A DNA stretch of 51,402 nt. Source: Burkholderiales bacterium. GTDB lineage: Bacteria; Pseudomonadota; Gammaproteobacteria; Burkholderiales; Burkholderiaceae_C. The notes below the pieces were generated by a model. The model saw only the letters and a list, made by a program, of their open reading frames with translations. It was not told the origin of the DNA and searched no databases. The stretch is taken from the NCBI GenBank assembly GCA_016191995.1, contig JACPVA010000188.1, positions 1 to 51,402 of the forward strand. Direction: 5' to 3'. Made by a program: the position numbers and the translations under genes. How positions within the stretch are numbered: position 1 is the first letter of the stretch; every line of letters begins with the position of its first letter. Shown one piece after another: positions 27,600-37,505 of the stretch.

Positions 27600-28937
27600 C
27601 TACAACACGTAGCGCGACAGGTCCTCGTCGCGCGCCAGCTCGCCGAGCCGGGCGTCGACCTCGGCGGCGTCGATCGTCACCGCCTGCCCCTGGCGATCGG
27701 GGGCGTCGAAGCTGATCGCGTCGAGCAGCCGCTCCATCACCGTGGCGAGCCGGCGCGCGCCGATATTCTCGGTGCGCTCGTTGACATCGTGCGCGATCTG
27801 CGCCAGGCGCCGCACCGCCTCGGGCGTGAACGCGAGCGTCACGCCCTCGGTGGCGAGCAGCGCCTCGTACTGACGCAGCAGGCTGGCCTGGGTGCTGGCG
27901 AGGATGGCCTCGAAGTCGTCGACGCTCAGCGACGCGAGCTCGACCCGGATCGGGAAACGACCCTGCAACTCGGGGATCAGATCGCTCGGCTTGGACAGGT
28001 GGAACGCGCCGCTGGCGATGAACAGGATGTGGTCGGTCTTGACCATGCCGTACTTGGTGTTGACCGTCGTGCCCTCGACCAGCGGCAGCAGGTCGCGCTG
28101 CACGCCCTGGCGGCTGACGTCGGCGCCGGCGACGTCGCTGCGGCTGGCGACCTTGTCGATCTCGTCGAGGAAGACGATGCCGTTGCCCTCAGCGTGGGCC
28201 AGCGCCGAGGCGCGGATCTCGTCCTCGTTGACGAGCTTGGCCGCCTCCTCGTCGACCAGCAGCGGCAGCGCCTGCGCGATCGTCAGCTTGCGCGTGCGCC
28301 TGCGCCCCTGGCCGATCTGCGAGAACAGGCCCTTCAACTGCTCGGCCATCTCCTCCATCCCCTGCGGGCCGAGGATTTCGAGCGAGGGTTTGGCGTCGGT
28401 GACGTCGATCTCGATCTCCTTGTCGTGCAGCCTGCCCTCGCGCAGCCGCTTGCGCATGACCTGGCGCGCGGTGTTGTCGGCCGCCGGCGCCGCCGGCTCG
28501 AAGCCGATAGTGCCAGCGCCGCGCGGCGGCGGCACCAGCACGTCGAGGATGCGGTCCTCGGCCGCATCCTCGGCCAGCGTGCGCTTGGCGACCATCTGGC
28601 GCTCGCGCTCCTGCTTGACGGCGACGTCGACGAGGTCGCGCACGATGCTGTCGACATCCTTGCCGACATAGCCGACCTCGGTGAACTTGGTCGCCTCGAC
28701 CTTGACGAAGGGCGCGTCCGCGAGCCGCGCGAGCCGGCGCGCGATCTCGGTCTTGCCGACCCCGGTCGGGCCGATCATCAGGATGTTCTTCGGCGTGATC
28801 TCCTGGCGCAGCCGCTCGTCGACGCGCTGGCGCCGCCAGCGGTTGCGCAGCGCGATCGCGACCGCGCGCTTGGCGTCGCGCTGGCCGACGATATGGCGGT
28901 CGAGCTCGGAGACGATCTCCTTCGGGGTCATCGACAT
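27600..28937 (-). CDS. hslU: HslU, ATPase subunit of the HslUV protease
   Basis: This 445-residue AAA+ unfoldase is complete. Walker A GPTGVGKT is at 56-63, the pore loop GYVGKD follows, an I-domain spans roughly residues 110-240, and Walker B is [10 protein letters not shown]. The chain ends in the conserved DEDLSRYVL tail, which inserts into HslV pockets to activate it. It unfolds substrates and feeds them to HslV. It lies 75 bases downstream of hslV in the usual hslVU order and converges on the UspA-like gene. Confidence 0.97.
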   Translation of the reverse strand: MSMTPKEIVSELDRHIVGQRDAKRAVAIALRNRWRRQRVDERLRQEITPKNILMIGPTGVGKTEIARRLARLADAPFVKVEATKFTEVGYVGKDVDSIVRDLVDVAVKQERERQMVAKRTLAEDAAEDRILDVLVPPPRGAGTIGFEPAAPAADNTARQVMRKRLREGRLHDKEIEIDVTDAKPSLEILGPQGMEEMAEQLKGLFSQIGQGRRRTRKLTIAQALPLLVDEEAAKLVNEDEIRASALAHAEGNGIVFLDEIDKVASRSDVAGADVSRQGVQRDLLPLVEGTTVNTKYGMVKTDHILFIASGAFHLSKPSDLIPELQGRFPIRVELASLSVDDFEAILASTQASLLRQYEALLATEGVTLAFTPEAVRRLAQIAHDVNERTENIGARRLATVMERLLDAISFDAPDRQGQAVTIDAAEVDARLGELARDEDLSRYVL

Positions 28938-29012
28938 GGCGGATGGTCTCGGCGGGAAGGGGCGGCAGCCTGGGGCGCACGACGGGCGCGGCGCGCGGCG
29001 ACCGCCGCGCGG

Positions 29013-29558
29013 TCAGTCCAGGGTCTCGATCGTGTGCGTCTGGTTGGTGTAGATGCACAGGTCGCCGGCGATCTCGAGCGCGCGCGCGACGATCGCCGCC
29101 GGCGCCATCTCGGTATGGTCGAGCAGCGCCTTGGCCGCGGCCTGCGCGTAGGCGCCGCCGGAGCCGATCGCGACCAGCCCCTGCTCGGGTTCCAGCACGT
29201 CGCCGTTGCCGGTGATGATCAGCGAGGCGCTGCGGTCGGCGACCGCCAGCATCGCCTCCAGCCGGCGCAGCACGCGGTCGGTGCGCCAGTCCTTGGTCAA
29301 CTCGATCGCGGCGCGGACGAGCTGCCCCTGGTGCTTCTCGAGCTTGGCCTCGAAGCGCTCGAACAGGGTGAAGGCGTCGGCCGTCGCCCCGGCGAATCCG
29401 GCCAGCACCTCGCCGTGGTGCAGCCGGCGCACCTTGCGCGCGCTGGACTTGACGACGATCGCGCCGAGCGTGACCTGGCCGTCGCCGCCGAGCGCGACGA
29501 GCGGCCCGCGGCGCACGCTGAGGATGGTCGTGCCGTGCCAGACGTCCATGTCAGTCAT
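29013..29558 (-). CDS. hslV: HslV, protease subunit of the HslUV protease
   Basis: This 181-residue protein is a proteasome-beta-like threonine protease. The mature N terminus is expected at Thr10 in [10 protein letters not shown], so a nine-residue propeptide (MTDMDVWHG) would be removed. Family phrases [37 protein letters not shown] and [17 protein letters not shown] are present. I chose the ATG at 29558; a second at 29549 is possible and longer forms are unlikely. No heat-shock (sigma-32) promoter could be recognised upstream. Confidence 0.95.
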   Translation of the reverse strand: MTDMDVWHGTTILSVRRGPLVALGGDGQVTLGAIVVKSSARKVRRLHHGEVLAGFAGATADAFTLFERFEAKLEKHQGQLVRAAIELTKDWRTDRVLRRLEAMLAVADRSASLIITGNGDVLEPEQGLVAIGSGGAYAQAAAKALLDHTEMAPAAIVARALEIAGDLCIYTNQTHTIETLD

Positions 29559-29613
29559 CCATGGTGCGACCACGCTACCTGCGACGCATGACGCCGGCCC
29601 GGCCAAGCCCTTG

Positions 29614-29685
29614 CGCGGATCCGGCCTTGCCGGTCCGCAGCAAGCGCCCCCGCGGGGGGCAGCGAACGCAGTGAGCGTGGGGGCC
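29614..29685. repeat. Burkholderiales-type palindromic intergenic repeat
   Basis: Between the STAS gene stop and hslV there are two stacked palindromes. One is GCGGATCCGG with CCGGTCCGC (29614-29638). The other is GCCCCCGCGGGGGGC (29646-29660), followed by AGCGAACGCAGTGAGCG and GGGGGCC. The second unit has the C-run/G-run plus 'GCGAACGCAGTGAGCG' arrangement seen repeatedly between genes in this order. It may terminate the STAS-gene transcript. Confidence 0.6.
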
Positions 29686-29691
29686 GATCGA

Positions 29692-31587
29692 TCACACCCG
29701 CCGCACCTGCACTTGCGCGTGTTCGTTGATGCCCATGGCGCCGAAGAACAGCGCGACCAGCCGGTGCGCGTCGGCGAACTGCACCGTGCGCTGCTCGCCG
29801 CGCAGCGTCAGCACCCAGTTCAGCAGGTCGCCGGCAGCGAGGAAGTCGACCCGGATCAGCCGCGCGCAAGAGACCGCGACCATCGGCGCGGCGCCGAGCC
29901 TGGCGGTCAGCACGCGCAGGGTCTCGCCGATATCGCCGACGAGCTGGCCCGACAGTTCGACGCGCGCGAGCTCGACCCCGTGCTCGTCGCTCAGGCCGGA
30001 CTCGAGGAAGCTGGTCGAGACCTCGCTGAATACCGACATCGGCGGCGGCCGCGTCGAGACGCCGTCGCCGTCGCCGAAGCGCACATTGCAGCGCGCCGGC
30101 TCCCAGGCCGGCGGCGAGACCTCGTAGGTCACGCAGTAGTCGATCGCGGCCTCGTCGAACTGGTCGGCGCGGTGCGTCAGGCGCAGCGCATCCAGCCGCG
30201 CGAGCCAGAACGCCGGGTCGGCGTCGCGCACGCCGGTCGGGGCGGCCTCCTGCAGCACGGCGAACAGGCGGTCGCCGCCGATCCAGCGCATCTCCAGCGC
30301 CTGCCCGGCCCAGACCCGGCACAGCACCGACAGCTGCGTCGCGGCCTCGGGCTCGATGCCGCGCAGCGCGCGCCAGTCGAAGACCCATGGCAGCGGCATC
30401 TGCAGCGTCTGCGAGCGCAGGCGCGAGAGCGCCTCGACGTCGAGCACCGGGGGCGCGACCCAGCCGACCGCGCCGTCGCCGGCACTCGTCGCGCCGCGGC
30501 CGGCGTCACCGCGGCCGGCCGGGGACTCGTCGGCGACCGCCTCGGCGACCAGCCTGGGCAGCGAGTACCACTGCGGCGCCGAGCTGCCGAACTGGTGCGC
30601 ATACTCGACCGCCAGGCTCTCGAAGGGCTGCTGCTGGCCGGTGGCGCGGTACAGGTCGAACAACACGAGCCAGGTCTCGGCATGCTGTGCGCGCGGCCCG
30701 AACGGCCGCGTCAGCCGCACCAGCGCCTGCTCGCACTGGTCGAAGTCGGCATTCGCGAAGGCGATCACCGCCTCGTCGAGCTCGGGATCGTGGACCACCT
30801 CGCTGACCTCGACGTCGACCGCCGGCGCGATCCCGGCGGCAGGGCTGGCCGAGGTGGCGGGTCGCCCTGCGGCCGCGGGTGGCGCGCCAGCGCCGGCCGA
30901 CGGGAGGGCCGCGACGCCAGCCGGCGTGCCCGCATGCGCCAGCGGCGGCAGCCCCGAGGCCATGACGGCCGGCGCCGCGCCCGCGCCCGCCGGCGGCTCG
31001 TCCTCGGCACCGGCCAGCGGCGGCAGCGCCGGCAGCGCATCGTCGGCGTCGAGATCCAGCGGCGGCAGCGTGCGCGCGCCCTTGGCCTCCTCCTCCGACC
31101 CCTGCGCCTCGGCCGCGGCGACGGCGCCGGGCGGCAGCACGCCGGACTCGCGCATCGGCAGGGCCTGCGTCGATGCGGCGAAGAAGCTGCCGCCGCCGCG
31201 GCGCACCGGCGGCGGCGTCGCGCCGCTGACGGTCTCGCCGACCATTTGCTGCTCGATGGCGTCGATCTTGGCCTTGACGCCGTGGCGCGGGCGCTGATCG
31301 GCGGCGCGCACGTCGGAGTCGTCCAGGCGCGACGAGCCGCCGAGCGCGGCGAGCTGCTCCGGGGTCAGGCCCTCGCGGCGGACCCGGCGCAGCATGTCGA
31401 ACTCGCGCCGGCGCACGAAGTCGTTGCGCCGCTTGCGCTCGACCATCGCCTTCAGCTCGGAGCGCTCGAGCTCCTGCTCGCCGGGCTCCTGCGGCTTGCT
31501 GCCGAGGTCGCGCCAGTCGGTCGCAGGGTTGGCGACGAAACGCACGACCTTGCGCAGGAATCCGCCGCTGTCCTTCGGCCCGGCCAC
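29692..31587 (-). CDS. STAS-domain-containing protein with low-complexity linker
   Basis: This 631-residue protein starts at GTG. Residues 1-135 are charged, with several RRR/KRR runs. Residues 135-270 are an Ala/Pro/Gly-rich linker. A helical TPR-like region follows ([51 protein letters not shown]). The C-terminal third contains a STAS-like fold ([23 protein letters not shown], then [24 protein letters not shown]). STAS domains are anti-sigma-antagonist or transporter regulatory folds. There is no clear phosphorylatable Ser and no known partner gene nearby. It lies upstream of hslVU on the same strand. The function is unknown. Confidence 0.75.
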   Translation of the reverse strand: MAGPKDSGGFLRKVVRFVANPATDWRDLGSKPQEPGEQELERSELKAMVERKRRNDFVRRREFDMLRRVRREGLTPEQLAALGGSSRLDDSDVRAADQRPRHGVKAKIDAIEQQMVGETVSGATPPPVRRGGGSFFAASTQALPMRESGVLPPGAVAAAEAQGSEEEAKGARTLPPLDLDADDALPALPPLAGAEDEPPAGAGAAPAVMASGLPPLAHAGTPAGVAALPSAGAGAPPAAAGRPATSASPAAGIAPAVDVEVSEVVHDPELDEAVIAFANADFDQCEQALVRLTRPFGPRAQHAETWLVLFDLYRATGQQQPFESLAVEYAHQFGSSAPQWYSLPRLVAEAVADESPAGRGDAGRGATSAGDGAVGWVAPPVLDVEALSRLRSQTLQMPLPWVFDWRALRGIEPEAATQLSVLCRVWAGQALEMRWIGGDRLFAVLQEAAPTGVRDADPAFWLARLDALRLTHRADQFDEAAIDYCVTYEVSPPAWEPARCNVRFGDGDGVSTRPPPMSVFSEVSTSFLESGLSDEHGVELARVELSGQLVGDIGETLRVLTARLGAAPMVAVSCARLIRVDFLAAGDLLNWVLTLRGEQRTVQFADAHRLVALFFGAMGINEHAQVQVRRV

Positions 31588-31664
31588 GGATCAGCCCCGT
31601 CGTGCGTGGCCGCGGACGGCTCGGGCGGTGGCGGGCGTTGCGGCTGGCACGCTCGCGCGGCGGC

Positions 31665-32306
31665 TCAATCGCCGAACATCTTCTGCTTGAGCTCGCGGCG
31701 CTGCTGCGCCTCGAGCGACAGCGTGGCGGTCGGGCGCGCCAGCAGCCGGCGCAGGCCGATCGGCTCGCCGGTCTCGTCGCAGTAGCCGTAGTCGCCGTTC
31801 TCCAGGCGCGCCAGCGACTGCGCGATCTTCTTCAGCAGCTTGCGCTCGCGGTCGCGCGTGCGCAGTTCCAGCGCGTGCTCCTCCTCGATCGTCGCGCGGT
31901 CGGCCGGGTCGGGAACGATGCTCGTGTCCTCGCGCAGGTGCTCGGTGGTCTCGCCGGCGTTGGACAGCAGGTCGTCCTTGAGCGCCTTCAGCCGGGCGCG
32001 GAAGAAATCGATCTGCTGCTCGTTCATGTACTCGGACTCGGGCATCGCGAGCAGCTCGTCCTCGGTCAACTCGCGGCCGGGCTTGTGCTTCCAGGCGTTG
32101 GCGAGCTTGGCATCGACCCGGCCCGCGGCCGGCGCGGCGCCGATCGGCACATGGGCCGGGGCGGCGGCAGGGCGGGCGGGGGCGAAGCGTTCGGTGAAGC
32201 GGTTGCCGCGCGCGGCTTCGGGCGCGGCCTCGGCGGCCGTGGCGGCATGTGCCGAAGCGGCCGCGGGCTTGCGCGGGGTCTGGGTCTTGGCCGAGGGCTT
32301 GCTCAC
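31665..32306 (-). CDS. dksA: DksA, RNA polymerase-binding transcription factor (zinc-finger-poor type)
   Basis: This 213-residue protein starts at a GTG with AAGGAG six bases upstream. A Pro/Ala-rich N-terminal extension of about 75 residues precedes the DksA core. The coiled-coil tip carries DPADRA, with Asp133 and Asp136 matching the acidic pair that acts in the RNA polymerase secondary channel. The C-terminal finger reads GYCDETGEPIGLRRLLARPT and then TLSLEA: only Cys176 of the usual four remains, so zinc binding is unlikely. Cysteine-poor DksA is known from other bacteria and works under zinc limitation. It mediates the stringent response with ppGpp. Confidence 0.92.
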   Translation of the reverse strand: MSKPSAKTQTPRKPAAASAHAATAAEAAPEAARGNRFTERFAPARPAAAPAHVPIGAAPAAGRVDAKLANAWKHKPGRELTEDELLAMPESEYMNEQQIDFFRARLKALKDDLLSNAGETTEHLREDTSIVPDPADRATIEEEHALELRTRDRERKLLKKIAQSLARLENGDYGYCDETGEPIGLRRLLARPTATLSLEAQQRRELKQKMFGD

Positions 32307-32424
32307 GGGAATCTCCTTGCCGGCGGCCGCGGGCCGGGGCCCGCGACTTGGCCTTCGCGCCGCGGCCGGCCCGCCGCCGGCAGGGGCCGGATTGTAGCCA
32401 GCGTGACCGCGCCGCAGGGGGTCT

Positions 32425-33462
32425 TCAGACCAGGCATTGCTCGAGTCCCTGGCGCAGGACTTCACGCGGAAGCTCGATGCCGATGAAGACCATCTTGCTC
32501 GACTTCTTCTCTCCCGGCGCCCATTTCGGGCCGAGGTCGCTGCCCATCAGCTGGTGCACGCCCTGGAAGACGACCTTGCGGTCGGCCCCCTTCATGTGCA
32601 GCACCCCCTTGTAGCGCAGCATCTTGGGGCCGTAGACCTGCACGATCGCGCCCAGGAAGTCCTCCAGCCGCGCCGGATCGAATGCGCGGTCGGCGCGGAA
32701 GACGAAGGATGCGACATCGTCGTCGTGCGCATGGTGGTGCGGGTGGTCGCAGGGCTCGCCGTGGTCGTGATCGTGGTGGTCGTGGTCGTGATGGTGCGGC
32801 TCGGCGGCCTGCAGGAACTCGGGGTCGATGTCGAGCCTGGCGTTGAGGTTGAAGCCGCGCAGGTCGAAGACCTCGGCGATCGGCACCTCGCCGAAGTGCA
32901 CCCGGCGCTGCGGCGCGCGCGGGTTCATGTGCTTCAGGCGGTGCGACAGATCGTCCAGCGCCGCGGCGTCGACGAGGTCGGCCTTGCTGATGAAGATCTG
33001 GTCGGCGAAACCGACCTGGCGCCGTGCCTCCTGGCGCGTGTCGAGCTGCTGCGGGGCGTGCACGGCGTCGACCAGGGTCAGGATCGAGTCGAGCAGGTAG
33101 CTCTCGGCGATCTCGTCGTCCATGAAGAAGGTCTGCGCCACCGGGCCGGGGTCGGCCAGCCCGGTGGTCTCGATGACGACGCGATCGAAGTCGAGCTCGC
33201 CCTTGCGCCGGCGCGCCGCCAGATCGGCCAGCGTGGCGCGCAGGTCCTCGCGGATCGTGCAGCAGACGCAGCCGTTGCTCATCTGGACGATCTGCTCGGC
33301 GGTGTCGGCGACCAGGATCTCGTTGTCGATGTTCTCCTCGCCGAACTCGTTCTCGATGACGGCGATCTTGTGGCCGTGGGCCTCGGTCAGCACGCGCTTG
33401 AGCAGCGTCGTCTTGCCGGCGCCGAGGAAGCCGGTCAGGATGGTGGCGGGGATCAGCGACAT
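32425..33462 (-). CDS. CobW/COG0523-family GTPase, putative metallochaperone
   Basis: This 345-residue GTPase has P-loop GFLGAGKTT at 11-19, the metal-binding CVCC (CXCC) at 65-68, ETTGLADP in switch II, SKAD as the G4 motif and the C-terminal CobW domain. A His/Asp-rich loop at about residues 221-247 (for example PHHHDHDHHDHDHG) is a further metal-binding feature. Family members insert or deliver zinc, cobalt or iron to client proteins. It lies 118 bases upstream of dksA on the same strand. No Zur-type operator was recognised in the 325-base region upstream. Confidence 0.9.
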   Translation of the reverse strand: MSLIPATILTGFLGAGKTTLLKRVLTEAHGHKIAVIENEFGEENIDNEILVADTAEQIVQMSNGCVCCTIREDLRATLADLAARRRKGELDFDRVVIETTGLADPGPVAQTFFMDDEIAESYLLDSILTLVDAVHAPQQLDTRQEARRQVGFADQIFISKADLVDAAALDDLSHRLKHMNPRAPQRRVHFGEVPIAEVFDLRGFNLNARLDIDPEFLQAAEPHHHDHDHHDHDHGEPCDHPHHHAHDDDVASFVFRADRAFDPARLEDFLGAIVQVYGPKMLRYKGVLHMKGADRKVVFQGVHQLMGSDLGPKWAPGEKKSSKMVFIGIELPREVLRQGLEQCLV

Positions 33463-33787
33463 GGGGGCATCGGGCAGGTCGAGGGTTGCGGCGCGTGCGG
33501 CGCGGGCCGGCGCGGGCCGGGCCGCGCCCGGGCGCCGGTCGCGACGCGCGCAGCGCACAGGGTAGCCCAACGAGCGCGGCCGCGCCGTCGCGGGCGTGGC
33601 GCCGCGGCAAAGGGCCGTGGAATGTGGTGCAAGCCCCAGGCGCTGTCAAGCCGCGGGGTCTTGCGGGGTCTTTCGACGGCCGCGCTGTGGCGGCGTCGCG
33701 GCGGGCCGGCGGCGCGCACCGGGCGGCGCACGCGCCGGACGCTGGGGTATGCTCGCCGGCATCGCCACCTTTGCCGACACCGCAGCC
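33463..33787. other. intergenic region between the CobW-family gene and corC
   Basis: This is a 325-base divergent promoter region. It is GC-rich with no open frame that resembles a protein family. I saw no palindromic operator or clear -35/-10 pair. An in-frame ATG at 33749 could lengthen CorC by 13 residues. Confidence 0.5.
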
Positions 33788-34675
33788 GTGTCCGACCCCC
33801 ACCCGGCGCCGCGCGCCGGAGCCACCGAAGCGCCGTCGCCGCGGCGCGGCCTGTTCGAGCGCATCGTCGAGTTCCTCTCGCGCAGCGCCGACAGCCGGGA
33901 CGAGCTGGTCCGCACCTTCGCCGACGCCGAGAACCGCGAGCTGATCGACCCCGAGTCGCGCGCGATGCTCGAGGGCGTGCTGCGCATGGCCGACATGAGC
34001 GCCGGCGACGTCATGGTCGCCGCGCCGCGCATGGACCTGCTCGACATCGACTGGCCGTACGAGCAGCTGCTGGCGCAGGTGATCGAGACCGCGCACTCGC
34101 GCTTCCCGGTCTACGAGGGCGCGCGCGACAACGTCATCGGCATCCTGCTGGCCAAGGACCTGCTGAAGCTGCAGCGCGCGCCGACGCTGAGCCTGCGCAC
34201 GCTGCTGCGGCCGGCGGTCTTCGTGCCCGAGAGCAAGCGGCTGAACGAGCTGCTGCGCGAGTTCCGCTCCAACCGCAACCACCTCGCGATCGTGATCGAC
34301 GAGTTTGGCAATACCGCCGGGCTGATCACGATCGAGGACGTGCTGGAGGAGATCGTCGGCGAGATCGAGGACGAGTTCGACGAGGACGATGCGGTGGCCG
34401 GCATCGTCACGCTGGCCGACGGCAGCCAGCGCGTGACCGGCGACACCGAGATCGCCGACCTCAACGCGGTCTTCGGCACCTCGCTGCCGGACGACGAGTT
34501 CGACACCATCGGCGGCCTGGTCGCGCACGAGTTCGGGCGCGTGCCGCGGCGCGGCGAGGCGGTCGACTGCGGGCCGCTGCGTTTCGAGGCGATGCTGACG
34601 CGCGGTGGCGCGGTGCGCTGGTTCCGCGTAGTGCGCCGCGACGAGGCCGCGCCCGACGGGCAAGCCGGCACCTGA
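33788..34675 (+). CDS. corC: CorC/HlyC-type CBS-domain protein
   Basis: This 295-residue cytosolic protein has an N-terminal segment SRDELVRTFADAENRELIDPESRAMLEGVLRM. It is followed by two CBS domains (SRFPVYEGARDNVIGILLAKDLL; HLAIVIDEFGNTAGLITIEDVLEEIVGEIEDE) and the C-terminal CorC_HlyC domain ending with RWFRVV. The family is linked to magnesium/cobalt efflux and membrane-protein function. I chose the GTG at 33788; the ATG at 33749 is an alternative. The stop overlaps the lnt start (TGATG), the common corC-lnt pairing. Confidence 0.88.
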   Translation: MSDPHPAPRAGATEAPSPRRGLFERIVEFLSRSADSRDELVRTFADAENRELIDPESRAMLEGVLRMADMSAGDVMVAAPRMDLLDIDWPYEQLLAQVIETAHSRFPVYEGARDNVIGILLAKDLLKLQRAPTLSLRTLLRPAVFVPESKRLNELLREFRSNRNHLAIVIDEFGNTAGLITIEDVLEEIVGEIEDEFDEDDAVAGIVTLADGSQRVTGDTEIADLNAVFGTSLPDDEFDTIGGLVAHEFGRVPRRGEAVDCGPLRFEAMLTRGGAVRWFRVVRRDEAAPDGQAGT

Positions 34676-36177
34676 TGCGGTCGGCGTCGCGCTCGGCGGC
34701 GGCGCTGGCGACCGCCGCGGCGCTCGGTGCGCTGCAGACGCTGGCTTTCGTCCACACCTGGATGTGGCCGCTGCCGCTGGCCGCCACGGCCTGGCTGGCG
34801 TGGGCCTGCGGGCGCGCATCGCCACGCCGCGCCGCCGCGCTGGGATGGGTCTTCGCCGCGGCCTGGATCGGCGCCGGGACCTGGTGGCTGTTCGTCAGCA
34901 TGCACCGCTACGGCGGCCTGCCGGCGCCGCTGGCGGCCGCGGCCGTCGCGCTGCTGGCCTCGGCGCTGGCGCTGTACCTGGCGCTGGCGATGGCGCTGTA
35001 CGCGCGCTGGCGACGCGGCCGAGCCGCCAGCGACGTGCCGCTCTTCGCCGGCCTGTGGCTGCTCGCGGAGCTGGCGCGCGGCGTGCTCTTCACAGGCTTT
35101 CCGTGGGTCGCCAGCGGCTATGCGCAGGTCGATTCCCCGCTGGCGCTGCTGGCGCCCTGGGTCGGCGTCTACGGTATCGGTGCGGCCGGGGCGGCGCTGG
35201 CTGCGCTGGCGGCGCGGCAGCTGCGTGGCGCCGTGGCCGCGGTGGCCGCGCTCGCGCTGCTGGCGCTCGCGCAGGTCCTGGGGCCGCCGCCGTTCACGCG
35301 CGCGGCCGGCACGCTGGCGGTCACGCTGCTGCAGCCAGCGGTGCCGCAGGACCAGAAGTTCGACGCTGCGCGGCTGCCCGCCACGCTAGGCTGGCTGGCC
35401 GAGCGCCTGCATGCCGAGGGGCCGGGGCTGGTCGTCGTGCCCGAGACCGCGGTGCCGCTGCTGCCGCCGCAGCTCGACGAGTTCGCGCCCGGATGGTGGG
35501 ACGCGCTCGAGGCGCGCTATCGGGTGCCGGGCCGGGCGGCGCTGGTCGGCGTGCCGCTGGGCGACTTCGAATCGGGCTACACGAACTCGGCGCTCGGCCT
35601 GTCGGCGCAGGCGCGTTACCGTTACGACAAGCACCACCTCGTCCCCTTCGGCGAGTTCATCCCGCGCGGTTTTCGCTGGTTTACCGAGCTGATGCACATC
35701 CCGCTGGGCGACTTCGCGCGCGGCGTCGTCGACGCGCCGTCGTTCGCCTTCGGCGGCCAGCGCATCGGGCCCAACATCTGCTACGAGGACCTGTTCGGCG
35801 AGGAGCTGGCGCGGCGCTTCCGCGACCCGGCGCGGGCCCCGACGATGCTCGCCAACCTCAGCAATATCGCCTGGTTCGGCCGCACGGTCGCGCTGCCGCA
35901 GCACCTGGCGATCTCGCGCCTGCGCAGCCTGGAGCTGCAGCGGCCGATGCTGCGCGCGACCAACACCGGCGCGACCGCGATCGTCGACCATCGCGGCCAG
36001 GTCGTGGCGCAGCTGCCGGCGCACGAGCGCGGTGTGCTGCGCGGGCAGGTCCAGGGGCGCGAGGGGACGACGCCCTTCGCATGGTGGGCCTCGCGAGCCG
36101 GCTTGTGGCCGTTGTTCGCCGCGGCGCTGCTGGGGGTGGCGGCGGCGCGGCCTTGGCGGCGCGGCGGCCGCAACTGA
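34675..36177 (+). CDS. lnt: apolipoprotein N-acyltransferase
   Basis: This 500-residue inner-membrane enzyme has six to seven N-terminal membrane helices, a periplasmic nitrilase-like domain and a final C-terminal helix. The catalytic triad is visible as Glu257 (VVPETAVPL), Lys319 (YDKHHLVPFGEF) and Cys369 (NICYEDLFGEE). The phrase TNTGATAIVDHRGQV is typical. It adds the third acyl chain to the N terminus of lipoproteins. It is translationally coupled to corC. Confidence 0.95.
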   Translation: MRSASRSAAALATAAALGALQTLAFVHTWMWPLPLAATAWLAWACGRASPRRAAALGWVFAAAWIGAGTWWLFVSMHRYGGLPAPLAAAAVALLASALALYLALAMALYARWRRGRAASDVPLFAGLWLLAELARGVLFTGFPWVASGYAQVDSPLALLAPWVGVYGIGAAGAALAALAARQLRGAVAAVAALALLALAQVLGPPPFTRAAGTLAVTLLQPAVPQDQKFDAARLPATLGWLAERLHAEGPGLVVVPETAVPLLPPQLDEFAPGWWDALEARYRVPGRAALVGVPLGDFESGYTNSALGLSAQARYRYDKHHLVPFGEFIPRGFRWFTELMHIPLGDFARGVVDAPSFAFGGQRIGPNICYEDLFGEELARRFRDPARAPTMLANLSNIAWFGRTVALPQHLAISRLRSLELQRPMLRATNTGATAIVDHRGQVVAQLPAHERGVLRGQVQGREGTTPFAWWASRAGLWPLFAAALLGVAAARPWRRGGRN

Positions 36178-36569
36178 GGCGACTTCGCGCTCTTTGGTCC
36201 AAGCATCCGACAAGGCGTCAACGTCCGCGATCGACACGTTGCCGCCACTCACACCGTCGCCCTCACAGGCCTGACCTGCCACGACCGCGCGAGCCGAGGA
36301 CGGCGGGTACCCTTGCCCTCCATGTCCCCCGCCGTCGGCTGCGCCGCCGGCTCCTCCTTTACTTACGGTCAAGGGCACCCGCTGGCCTCGGCTCGCGCTG
36401 GTCGTCGAATGCCACATGCGAGCAGGCCGTCAAAGACTGCAACGAACCGAATTCGGCCACCAAGACGCGGGCAGGGCACGAGCCATGGGTCGCACGGCCG
36501 CCCGGATCCGGGCAGGCGGACTCCTAGAATGCGAGCTTGCCCCGCACCCGTACCCGCGCCGCGTCGCCG
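36178..36569. other. 392-base intergenic region before glyQ
   Basis: No family-like protein or RNA structure is evident. The stretch is less GC-rich than its neighbours, with A/T-richer patches such as CCTTTACTTACGGTCAAGG. It may hold a decayed gene fragment. Near its end TAGAAT (36525-36530) is a plausible -10 box for glyQS, about 40 bases before the glyQ ATG. No good -35 was seen. Confidence 0.5.
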
Positions 36570-37505
36570 ATGCAGACCTTCCAGCAGATCATCCTCGCGC
36601 TGCAGTCCTACTGGGACGCGCAGGGCTGCGCACTGCTGCAGCCCTACGACATGGAGGTCGGCGCCGGCACCAGCCACACTGCGACTTTTCTGCGCGCGCT
36701 CGGCCCCGAGCCGTGGAAGGCCGCCTACGTGCAGCCCAGCCGGCGCCCGAAGGACGGGCGCTACGGCGACAACCCGAACCGGCTGCAGCATTACTACCAG
36801 TACCAGGTCGTCCTCAAGCCGGCGCCGGCGAATATCCTGGACCTGTACCTGGGCAGCCTCGAGGCGCTCGGCTTCGACCTCAAGACGAACGACGTGCGAT
36901 TCGTCGAGGATGACTGGGAGAACCCGACGCTGGGCGCCTGGGGGCTGGGCTGGGAGGTCTGGCTCAACGGCATGGAGGTGACGCAGTTCACCTACTTCCA
37001 GCAGGTCGGCGGCATCGATTGCCGGCCGATCACGGGCGAGATCACCTACGGGCTGGAACGCTTGGCGATGTACCTGCAGGGGGTCGAGAACGTCTTCGAC
37101 CTGCGCTGGACCGACACCCTGCGCTACCGCGACGTCTACCACCAGAACGAGGTCGAGCAGAGCACCTACAACTTCGAGGAAAGCGACGTCGAGTTCCTGC
37201 TCGGCGCGTTCGGCGCGCACGAGCGGCAGGCGCAGCACCTGATGGCGCGCCAGCTCGCGCTGCCGGCGTACGAGCAGGTGCTCAAGGCCGCGCACACCTT
37301 CAACCTGCTGGACGCGCGCGGCGCGATCAGCGTCACCGAGCGCGCGGCCTATATCGGCCGCATCCGCAACCTGGCGCGCAGCGTCGCGCAGAGCTACCTC
37401 GACAGCCGGGCGCGGCTCGGGTTTCCGATGGCGCCCCGGGACTGGGCCGACGAGGTCGCCGCGCGGCTGCAGACGCAGCGTGCCAACGGGGCGGTGCGCG
37501 CATGA
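36570..37505 (+). CDS. glyQ: glycyl-tRNA synthetase alpha subunit
   Basis: This 311-residue class II synthetase subunit contains the catalytic core and charges tRNA-Gly as part of an alpha2beta2 complex. Highly conserved blocks are present: [56 protein letters not shown], and [11 protein letters not shown] followed by [12 protein letters not shown]. The ATG at 36570 was preferred because a TTG 11 codons earlier lies too close to the likely promoter. The stop overlaps glyS (ATGA). Confidence 0.96.
   Translation: MQTFQQIILALQSYWDAQGCALLQPYDMEVGAGTSHTATFLRALGPEPWKAAYVQPSRRPKDGRYGDNPNRLQHYYQYQVVLKPAPANILDLYLGSLEALGFDLKTNDVRFVEDDWENPTLGAWGLGWEVWLNGMEVTQFTYFQQVGGIDCRPITGEITYGLERLAMYLQGVENVFDLRWTDTLRYRDVYHQNEVEQSTYNFEESDVEFLLGAFGAHERQAQHLMARQLALPAYEQVLKAAHTFNLLDARGAISVTERAAYIGRIRNLARSVAQSYLDSRARLGFPMAPRDWADEVAARLQTQRANGAVRA

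Noticed and set aside
29559..29691. Heat-shock (sigma-32) promoter for hslVU
   Set aside because: No CTTGAAA with a CCCCAT-type partner at the right spacing was found. The region is mostly palindromic repeat.
33463..33787. Zur operator upstream of the CobW-family gene
   Set aside because: No AT-rich Zur-type palindrome could be seen in this GC-rich region, so zinc regulation is left as an open question.
32437..34674. Long upstream in-frame extension of the lnt reading frame
   Set aside because: It runs antisense through the CobW-family gene and through corC in another frame. The real lnt start is the ATG overlapping the corC stop.
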